A stretch of 16,222 bases of DNA from JBCDBH01 sp039184055 (GTDB lineage Bacteria > Acidobacteriota > Thermoanaerobaculia > Multivoradales > J023). Where the stretch lies: contig JBCDBH010000108.1 in NCBI GenBank assembly GCA_039184055.1, forward strand, positions 1 to 16,222, read 5' to 3'. The notes beneath the pieces were generated by a model, which saw only the letters and a program-made list of their open reading frames with translations, was not told where the DNA came from and did no database searches. Both the position numbers and the translations under genes were made by a program. Every line of letters starts with the position of its first letter. Within the stretch, counting starts at the first letter, position 1. Of the stretch, positions 7,250 to 13,564 are shown one piece after another.

Positions 7250-8515
7250 ATGGCCCATGCCAAGTTAATCATCGACGGACAAGAGTACGAGCTCCCGGTC
7301 ATCACCGGCTCGGAAGACGAAGTCGCGGTCGACATCGGAGCGCTCCGCAAGAACACCGGCGGCGTGATCACCATCGACCCGGGTTATGCCAATACCGGCA
7401 GCTGCGAAAGCGCCATCACCTTCATCGACGGCGAGCGCGGCATCCTGCGCTACCGCGGCTACCCGATCGAGCAGGTCGCCGAGAACGCGAGCTTTCCCGA
7501 AGTCTGCTTTCTGCTGATCCACGGCCATCTACCCTCGGCCGAGGAGCTGTCGGATTTCGAGCATCGGCTGACCTACCACAGCATGATCCACGAAGACATG
7601 AAGAAGTTCTTCGAGGGTTATCCGCCGAACGCGCACCCGATGACCGTGCTGTCGGCGATGGTGGCGTCACTCTCGGCGTACTACACGCCGTCCGACAACT
7701 ACATCAACATCATCCGCCTGCTCGCCAAGGTGCCGACGCTGGCTGCCTTCTCGTACAAGAAGTCGATCGGCCAGCCGTTCATCTACCCGCGCAACGAGCT
7801 CTCCTACACCGCCAACTTCCTGCGTATGCTGTCGGCGGTACCGGCCGAGGAATACACCGTCAATCCGGTGCTCGAGCGGGCGCTCAACCTGCTGCTCATT
7901 CTGCACGCCGACCACGAGCAGAACTGCTCCACCTCGACCGTGCGCATGGTGGGTAGCTCCCAGGCCGACCTCTTCGTCTCGATCGCCGCCGGCATCTGCG
8001 CGCTCTCCGGCCCGCTCCACGGCGGTGCCAACCAGCGCGTCATCGAAATGCTGCGCATGATCCACGAAGACGGCAACGACTACCAAAAGTACGTCGAGAA
8101 GGCCAAGAACAAAGAAGACGGCTTCCGTCTCATGGGCTTCGGTCACCGCGTCTACAAGAACTTCGATCCACGCGCGCGCATTCTCAAGAAAGCCGCCGAC
8201 GACGTGCTCGAAGATCTCGGCGTCAACGATCCGCTGCTCGAGATCGCCAAGAACCTCGAGCGGGTCGCCCTCGAAGACGAATTCTTCGTCGAGCGCCGTC
8301 TCTACCCGAACGTCGACTTCTACAGCGGCATCATCTACAGCGCGATGGGCATCCCGGTGAACATGTTCACCGTCATGTTCGCTCTCGGCCGTCTCCCCGG
8401 CTGGATCGCGCAGTGGAAAGAAATGCTCGAAGATCCACGCAGCCGCATCAATCGTCCGCGTCAGGTCTATACCGGCGCGACCGAGCGCGACTGGGTGGCG
8501 CTCGACGAGCGCTGA
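7250..8515 (+). CDS. gltA: Citrate synthase (type II)
   Basis: This 421-residue enzyme condenses oxaloacetate with acetyl-CoA to citrate, the entry step of the TCA cycle. The length and motifs are those of the hexameric Gram-negative type: ITFIDGERGILRYRGYPIEQ (56-75), LHADHEQNCSTSTVR (218-232), SGPLHGGANQ (253-262), LMGFGHRVYKNFDPRA (294-309) and LYPNVDFYSG (351-360). The catalytic triad is intact as His257, His299 and Asp356, corresponding to His264, His305 and Asp362 of E. coli GltA. AGGAGA about 8 nt before the ATG fixes the start. It is preceded by its own promoter and the DUF1573 terminator, so it is probably monocistronic. Its last 68 bp are shared antisense with the end of the CHAT gene, and no terminator is visible between the two. 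Confidence 0.97.
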   Translation: MAHAKLIIDGQEYELPVITGSEDEVAVDIGALRKNTGGVITIDPGYANTGSCESAITFIDGERGILRYRGYPIEQVAENASFPEVCFLLIHGHLPSAEELSDFEHRLTYHSMIHEDMKKFFEGYPPNAHPMTVLSAMVASLSAYYTPSDNYINIIRLLAKVPTLAAFSYKKSIGQPFIYPRNELSYTANFLRMLSAVPAEEYTVNPVLERALNLLLILHADHEQNCSTSTVRMVGSSQADLFVSIAAGICALSGPLHGGANQRVIEMLRMIHEDGNDYQKYVEKAKNKEDGFRLMGFGHRVYKNFDPRARILKKAADDVLEDLGVNDPLLEIAKNLERVALEDEFFVERRLYPNVDFYSGIIYSAMGIPVNMFTVMFALGRLPGWIAQWKEMLEDPRSRINRPRQVYTGATERDWVALDER

Positions 8516-11147
8516 GCCACGCGTAGCCTCCCACGCCGAGCAAGAGGGCGAGCACACCGCCGCCCACCACCAGCCACCTGAGATCTGGGCCCACCAGCCA
8601 CCTGAGATCTGGGCCCACCAGCCACCCGAGATCTGGCCTCCGACCACCGGGACGGAGCGCCAGATCGCCGTTTCCCACCACCACGATCCGTCCCCAGACC
8701 GTGCTCGGCTCGCCCCGCGCGAGCCAGTCGCGCTGGGTCGTGGCGAGCGCCCGTCGCAAGCTGTCACCGCGGCTGAGATAGCGGTAGAAATCCTCGAAAA
8801 AACGCTCACCTTTCTCATCTGGCAATGGGCCGAGCGTGGCCACGACGGCATGCGCCCCCGCCTGGAAAAAAGCCCGCGCCAAGCTCATCACCCCTTCGCC
8901 ACGACGCCACGCGCCCCGTGCGCTATCGCACGTCGACAGCACGACGATCTTGCCCTCGAGCTCGAGCCGCGCGATCTCCGAAGGACGCAACCAGCCATCG
9001 TCGCCCGGCTCACCCACTGCCAGAAGCACACCGGAAAGCTCGGGCTGCTCGACGTTGGCAACCGCGTGGGCGGCGAAATGGATCAGCCCGTACGGCGACA
9101 GGTCTGCCCGACGCAAAAAAGCCTCACTGGCCTTCGCTCCGTCGACCAGCCGTGACCCACCGCCGACGAGACGAACGACTCGGCGCCCTTCGCGACGCGC
9201 GAAGGGCAACGGCGCCGGTCGGTCACGCCAATCCGCCGGCAGCGCGGTCCGCTCCACGTCCCAATGATCGGGAAGGGTCGGATCGGCGATGACGAGCGCT
9301 GGACGAGTGATCGTCGGCTCGGATCGCTCACGCCACTGCAACCACAGCGTCGCCGAGGGCGCCACGGTGAGCTCGTGGCTCGAGCTCAAGGGCCCGGTGG
9401 CACGCGTGTCGAGCAGCGCGAACGGCACCAAATGCAGAATGCCATCGGGAATGATGATCAGCTGCTCGATATCGGTGGGCAGCGCTTCGAGCACCGGCGC
9501 CAACAGCACGTCGCCGAGCAATCGTAAATCGGCGACATTCCATTCGCTTTGGTCCTGGTCGATCAACATGTCGACCTGTCTCTCGAGGGTATAGCGATCG
9601 ATCGCCAAGGGTAGCGACCACGTCCCTTGACGGGTCGAGATCCACACGCGACACCCCGTGCTCGCGTCACCCAACCGAGGACCGATCTGAAAGGCCACCA
9701 TCGCTTCACGATTGCCCAACTGAGACTCGAGAACGCGGGGCAGCTCGTCCGCGGATGTCATGTCCAAGGAAGTCATGTCCAAGGAAGTCACAGGTTCAGG
9801 CTCGACCCGAGCTTCGAGCGACTGGCGCAAATCCTGGGCGCGGAGACGTTCGAGTACCGCGAAGGCACGATCGTGGTCGTCCAAAGCCAGTAAACGCTCG
9901 GCGAGCCAATAGTAGGCATCGGACCGTGCGTGCACGATATCGGGTCGCGCCATCCCGGATTGTCGCCAGCGCAGCTGCTCGATGGCATCGAGCACAGTCG
10001 CGCTCTCGGCCCAGGCCTCGGCGGGCTCGAGCACCGCCCACAAAGCAGGAAAGCGATCGCGCCACGACTCCACGCGAACCATCAGGTCATGATCGAGCCG
10101 CGCTTCGAGTCGGTGCACGTCGTCGAGCAGCTCACGGGCTCGCTCCGGTTCCTCGACAGCCATTCGACGCGCCAGCCGAAGCCGGCAGCGACGCTCCTGC
10201 CGTGGGTCACGAGCCGCAGTGGCCAGCCCCAAACACCGCTCGAGGTGCTCCCGCGCCAACCCCTCATCCTCTTCCATGGCGGCGAGCAAGTAGTGCGTCT
10301 TGGCTTCGATACCGCGATGATTCGTGGCTCGAGCATCAACCAATAGCTGCCGCAACTCGGTGAGCACATACGGTCTGGGTTGCTTGTCGATGAGAAACGC
10401 GGCGCGGGTCAAGCGCAGATCGAAACGCGCCGACGTGACCACTTCGTCACGCCCTAGATCGCCGGCGACACGCTCGAGACGCGCGAACCACACACGTGCC
10501 TCGCGATATCGACCGAGGCTGAAAGCCAGCCCCCCAAGAGCTCGCAGACTTTCGAGACGGGCGTCGGTTGCCCGGTCATCGCCGTCGTAACGTGGCGCAA
10601 AGAGCTGGGCTTCGAGTTGGCGCAGCCGAGCATAGTCGGCCTCGAGATCGCCACCACGCCGACTCCGCAAGCGTCCGCGTACCAGCTCGATTTTGAGCAG
10701 CGGAAGAACCGGATCCGGCAAGGCCTCGGCTTGGTGCGCGGCGTCCTCGAGCCGCGACTCGATCGTCTCGATGGAGCGATCACACCGCGCCATGTTCCAA
10801 ACCAGCGAAGTCGTCACATTGACCACATGCTCGGATTCGTTTCGCGTGGCGAAACGCTCGACGGCCTGTTGGTACGCCTCCTCCGATCCTCCGTCACAGC
10901 CGAACAGCGCGTGGCCGAGGTAGAACAACACCCACGGTCGGTCCGCGTCCGCGGTGAGTAAGTTCCGCAACACGACGGCACGGGTCGCGGCCGGCGCCTC
11001 CTCGAATACACACTCGGCGATCTCGCGACCGTCGCGTTCGAGGCCGTCACAGGCGGCAGGGATCGACGCCGGCTCCCGCGCCTGGATCGGCACGCTCGAC
11101 ACGAGCGGCAACAACAAAAGCGAACACACGATACCGACCCGGAGCAT
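8448..11147 (-). CDS. Secreted or membrane-tethered TPR-CHAT (caspase-like) protease
   Basis: I start this 899-residue protein at the ATG at 11145-11147, 4 nt after the anti-sigma stop with GGGGAG about 13 nt upstream; a longer frame to 11186 would bury the signal peptide. The N-terminus (MLRVGIVCSLLLLPLVSSV) is a signal peptide. About 430 residues of TPR-like helices follow, then a CHAT domain (about 470-830). Its His-Cys dyad is visible as IHFAAHA (His694) and VVLSTCDSARG (Cys740), followed by GEGVMSLARAFFQAGA and the late motif RIVVVGNGDLAL. CHAT proteins are clan CD cysteine peptidases related to caspases and separase. The C-terminus has tandem LRWLVGPD repeats (840-859), a membrane helix (about 860-878) and an Arg-rich tail. 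This predicts a CHAT domain outside the cytoplasm, anchored in the inner membrane. It is last in the sigma/anti-sigma operon. Confidence 0.9.
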   Translation of the reverse strand: MLRVGIVCSLLLLPLVSSVPIQAREPASIPAACDGLERDGREIAECVFEEAPAATRAVVLRNLLTADADRPWVLFYLGHALFGCDGGSEEAYQQAVERFATRNESEHVVNVTTSLVWNMARCDRSIETIESRLEDAAHQAEALPDPVLPLLKIELVRGRLRSRRGGDLEADYARLRQLEAQLFAPRYDGDDRATDARLESLRALGGLAFSLGRYREARVWFARLERVAGDLGRDEVVTSARFDLRLTRAAFLIDKQPRPYVLTELRQLLVDARATNHRGIEAKTHYLLAAMEEDEGLAREHLERCLGLATAARDPRQERRCRLRLARRMAVEEPERARELLDDVHRLEARLDHDLMVRVESWRDRFPALWAVLEPAEAWAESATVLDAIEQLRWRQSGMARPDIVHARSDAYYWLAERLLALDDHDRAFAVLERLRAQDLRQSLEARVEPEPVTSLDMTSLDMTSADELPRVLESQLGNREAMVAFQIGPRLGDASTGCRVWISTRQGTWSLPLAIDRYTLERQVDMLIDQDQSEWNVADLRLLGDVLLAPVLEALPTDIEQLIIIPDGILHLVPFALLDTRATGPLSSSHELTVAPSATLWLQWRERSEPTITRPALVIADPTLPDHWDVERTALPADWRDRPAPLPFARREGRRVVRLVGGGSRLVDGAKASEAFLRRADLSPYGLIHFAAHAVANVEQPELSGVLLAVGEPGDDGWLRPSEIARLELEGKIVVLSTCDSARGAWRRGEGVMSLARAFFQAGAHAVVATLGPLPDEKGERFFEDFYRYLSRGDSLRRALATTQRDWLARGEPSTVWGRIVVVGNGDLALRPGGRRPDLGWLVGPDLRWLVGPDLRWLVVGGGVLALLLGVGGYAWLSARRAPPSRARSRRYRPDADD
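8569..8640 (-). repeat. Three tandem 24-bp units in the 3' end of the CHAT gene
   Basis: Units at 8569-8592 and 8593-8616 are identical; 8617-8640 differs at three positions. The shared core on the plus strand is CCAGCCACCTGAGATCTGGG. They encode the octapeptide LRWLVGPD reading into the membrane helix. Perfect identity of two copies suggests a recent duplication and possible slippage-driven length variation. Confidence 0.92.
9757..9786 (-). repeat. Two tandem 15-bp units in the CHAT gene
   Basis: GTCATGTCCAAGGAA occurs twice head to tail (9757-9771 and 9772-9786), with a partial third copy after it. It encodes TSLDM-TSLDM-TS in the linker between the TPR region and the CHAT domain. It is small and in frame, probably a slippage product in a tolerant linker. 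Confidence 0.8.
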
Positions 11148-11151
11148 GCCC

Positions 11152-11889
11152 TCACTCCCCGAGCGTGACGGCAAAGGTCGCGGCATCGAGTCGTCCCGCC
11201 AACGGATCGAGCGCCTCGATCCGCACGTTGAGCACCGTGCCGGCGGCTAGAGCCTCGAGACGGCTCGGCTCGATGAGCAGCTCGAGCTGCTCGACATCAC
11301 GTACGTCGACCAGCATGTCGAGCGAGCCTTGAGGCGACACTTGAATGTCGAAACGCACGTCATTGTCGACACGCTCGTCGGCATCGACACCCACGTCGCT
11401 CGACGCTGGTTCGTTGCGTACCAAGCGCCACTGGAGACGAAACGCGTCCCGCGGCAGGGTCGACTCGTTGAGCATCTGGATTTCGTACGCCCGCGCACTC
11501 CGTTCGACCGTGACACCAGACGAGGGATCCCCGGACGGAGCGAGCAAGAAGAGCGCATCCCGCAACACGAACGGCACGGCCAACGCGAGCAGCAGCAACG
11601 CGGCGGCGAGCCACACGAAACGCTGGGTGCGGGATCGTCGTGGCGACGAGAACGGCAGCACATCGCCCTCGGTCTCGGCTTCGAGCATCTGCGCGAGACG
11701 CCACGATTCGGTGCACACCGGACACTCGGCGACATGGAGCACCACCTCGCGGAGCGCGCTCGGACTGAGCTCACCCCGTACCGCGAGCCAAAGCTGTTCG
11801 GGAGCTGGACAGTCGGGACGTGGTCGCGCATCGTCGGGCACCGTCGCGAAGGCACGCTGGAGCGCCTCGAGATCGTGTTCTCGACTCAT
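11152..11889 (-). CDS. Transmembrane zinc-finger anti-sigma factor
   Basis: The 245-residue protein starts at the ATG at 11887-11889, which overlaps the sigma factor stop as ATGA; the frame extends to 11973 but the coupled start is far more likely. The cytoplasmic N-terminus holds an anti-sigma zinc-finger pattern: His52-x3-Cys56-x2-Cys59 in LHVAECPVC, with Cys27 upstream as a possible additional ligand. A basic stretch (SPRRSRTQR) precedes a single membrane helix (about 91-109). The remaining 135 residues lie outside the cytoplasm and look beta-rich, with no family I recognise. Such proteins hold their partner sigma factor inactive until a signal releases it. Tight coupling to the sigma gene and the CHAT gene 4 nt downstream indicate one operon. 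The role is inferred from architecture and context. Confidence 0.85.
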   Translation of the reverse strand: MSREHDLEALQRAFATVPDDARPRPDCPAPEQLWLAVRGELSPSALREVVLHVAECPVCTESWRLAQMLEAETEGDVLPFSSPRRSRTQRFVWLAAALLLLALAVPFVLRDALFLLAPSGDPSSGVTVERSARAYEIQMLNESTLPRDAFRLQWRLVRNEPASSDVGVDADERVDNDVRFDIQVSPQGSLDMLVDVRDVEQLELLIEPSRLEALAAGTVLNVRIEALDPLAGRLDAATFAVTLGE

Positions 11890-12605
11890 GGCCGCATACC
11901 CTTCTTGGTCAGACAACGTCGAACTGCATCGAGCCCGCGATACACCAGATTCTCGGCTCGCTTGCGTGACCACGCCATCCGCGTGGCGATCTGCGGCACC
12001 TTGTAAGCCAACAAATGAAGCGTCACCGCGGTACGTCGTGACGGTGCCAGCTGCGCCAAACAGGCCCGGACACCGGCCGAAATCTCACGGGACAAGGTGC
12101 GTCGTTCGGGGTCTTCGTGCGTGGCGGCGGGGATACGAGGCTCAGCGTCGTCATCGAGCGGCACCTCGCGATCGGTGCGCAGACGACGCATCTCATCGAC
12201 CAGCGCCGTATAGGCGGCCCGTCGAAGATAGGCATTGGGAAAGGGTCGATCGGTGTCGAGCTTCTCCTGCTGTCGGAGCACCGCCATCATGGCGATCTGC
12301 ACGAGATCCTCTTGACGATCCACCATCCAATACGGGCAGATCGCGCGCACGGCGACAACCAGACGCTCACGGAGCCGTGCGTGACTCTCCGTCGCCGCCT
12401 GATCGTGACGTGGGCTTGGCTGATCGGAGATCTGCTCCCTCCCGCGTGGGCCTTTCTGCATAAATCGCTGGCCAAAACTATACCAGTGCGTCAACGAGAG
12501 CTCCGGGATCACGCTGACTTCGTGTGTGGTGTGGTCGTTCAACCCTGCCTCCTCGGTCGTGTCATTCCGCCCGCATGGACGGAAGATAGAGGCCATCTCC
12601 CTCAC
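11886..12605 (-). CDS. ECF-like sigma-70 family RNA polymerase sigma factor
   Basis: The protein carries sigma region 2 (about 75-150; RQEDLVQIAMMAVLRQQ and FPNAYLRRAAYTALVDEMRR) and region 4 (about 178-230; CLAQLAPSRRTAVTLHLLA and a helix-turn-helix ending WSRKRAENLVYRGLDAVRR). Regions 1 and 3 are absent, as in ECF-type factors that direct RNA polymerase to stress or envelope promoters. I place the start at GTG 12603-12605 (239 residues), with AGGAG about 9 nt upstream. Two others are possible: GTG 12636-12638, which has no good ribosome site, and TTG 12540-12542, preceded by GAGGAGG. The N-terminal 70 residues before region 2 are unusually long for this class, which favours the shorter forms. 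It is first in an operon with its anti-sigma factor and the CHAT protein. Confidence 0.85.
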   Translation of the reverse strand: MREMASIFRPCGRNDTTEEAGLNDHTTHEVSVIPELSLTHWYSFGQRFMQKGPRGREQISDQPSPRHDQAATESHARLRERLVVAVRAICPYWMVDRQEDLVQIAMMAVLRQQEKLDTDRPFPNAYLRRAAYTALVDEMRRLRTDREVPLDDDAEPRIPAATHEDPERRTLSREISAGVRACLAQLAPSRRTAVTLHLLAYKVPQIATRMAWSRKRAENLVYRGLDAVRRCLTKKGMRP

Positions 12606-12630
12606 AAAAATTTCTCCTGAGGGACTTTTG

Positions 12631-12659
12631 TTCGACACCCCGTCCTAGTGCACGGTTCA
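12631..12659 (-). promoter_or_regulatory. Possible ECF-type (autoregulatory) promoter of the sigma operon
   Basis: On the minus strand TGAACC (12654-12659) and TGTCGAA (12631-12637) are 16 bp apart. This is similar to the GAAC...GTC layout recognised by many ECF sigma factors. A transcript starting about 7 bp after it would give a leader of roughly 20 nt ending at the GTG at 12605, and would exclude the GTG at 12638. The evidence is a motif resemblance only. Confidence 0.25.
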
Positions 12660-12697
12660 CGTTAGTTCTGTTTTTCACGATCCATCGGAAAGGAACG

Positions 12698-13462
12698 ATG
12701 ATGTTCAATCTCAGGCTCCACGACCCGATCTTGTTCAACCGTCGCGACGCACGCCTCCTCTGCCTACTCGTCGTCACTGTGCTCCTGCTGGCCACCGGAC
12801 CGGCCCAGGCCCAGCCTGACGACGGCACCAGCGAATGGGGCCACCTAGGCTCCGGCATCCATTGTGGGGTCACCGAGTCCAAATTGGTGGCTTGTGGCGT
12901 GGTTCTCGAATTCTTCGATATGCCGAAGCCGCCCATGACGCCACCGGAGAAACCGTATAGCGAACGCGCGACCGATCCCGACCACGACGACGCCCCCAGC
13001 GTCGACGTCGCCACAGCCACGGCCACGGATCGCGGCGCAGGGTCGACCCGCGGAACCATGCGTCCTGGCACGGGTCTACGATCCGCCACCTCCTTACGCC
13101 TCATGCTCGATTGGATCAACGTCGAAGACGACGAATCGAATGGTCTGGATGGTAGAGAGCTCGAGATCCTTCACCTCGGGGTGCTCGCCAGACGCTACGC
13201 CAAATGGCGTATCAGCCCCATCACGGCCGATGAGCATTGGCACGAATTTCGTCTCCACGCCGGTGGAGGTTTGGGTCTCTACTACCTCGACAACTCGAGC
13301 TTGGAAGTGGGATTTCAGCTCCAGGTGGGCGCCAGCTTCGCCTTTGATCGACACGCCAGCCGCTCGATCGAGCTCCACGTCGGCTATCACCGCCTGGCCT
13401 CGGAGCTCGACTTCTTCGACGTCCGCATCGGTTACTCGATCCGGCTACCCAAACGGCACTGA
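12698..13462 (+). CDS. Secreted protein of unknown family, possibly beta-barrel
   Basis: This 254-residue protein has a long signal peptide with hydrophobic core ARLLCLLVVTVLLLATG and probable cleavage after AQA (residue 38). A segment with two cysteines (Cys56 and Cys66, in IHCGV and LVACGV) follows. A low-complexity Pro/Asp/Ala/Thr linker (about 75-125) comes next. The C-terminal half has alternating hydrophobic strands and glycine pairs (HAGGGLGLYYLDNSSLEVG, FQLQVGASFAF, DVRIGYSIRL), as in small outer-membrane beta-barrels. AAGGA about 5 nt before tandem ATGs (12698 and 12701) marks the start. It is divergent from the sigma operon and 102 bp upstream of the S8 peptidase in the same reading frame. 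I do not recognise a family; export is well supported, and the barrel is inference. Confidence 0.75.
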   Translation: MMFNLRLHDPILFNRRDARLLCLLVVTVLLLATGPAQAQPDDGTSEWGHLGSGIHCGVTESKLVACGVVLEFFDMPKPPMTPPEKPYSERATDPDHDDAPSVDVATATATDRGAGSTRGTMRPGTGLRSATSLRLMLDWINVEDDESNGLDGRELEILHLGVLARRYAKWRISPITADEHWHEFRLHAGGGLGLYYLDNSSLEVGFQLQVGASFAFDRHASRSIELHVGYHRLASELDFFDVRIGYSIRLPKRH

Positions 13463-13564
13463 TTTCGATTCAGCTCAAAAGAACATGAGGGAGTTTGCCT
13501 CGAGTCTCCGTCTCATCGGGCACGCAGCGCACTGAACACGCTACGACGACCAAGGAGAACGATC

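Noticed and set aside
8569..8640. Tandem repeats considered as a CRISPR array or integration site
   Set aside because: The units are directly adjacent with no spacers and are in frame inside the CHAT coding sequence.
7667..8851. 394-codon minus-strand open frame across citrate synthase
   Set aside because: It is antisense to an enzyme with an intact active site, and the translation is low-complexity. It also reads through the 24-bp repeats in a frame different from the CHAT protein.
11148..11186. Longer CHAT protein start at 11186
   Set aside because: It would overlap the anti-sigma gene by 35 bp, lacks a good ribosome site and puts 13 extra residues before the signal peptide. The start at 11147 lies 4 nt after the anti-sigma stop with GGGGAG upstream.
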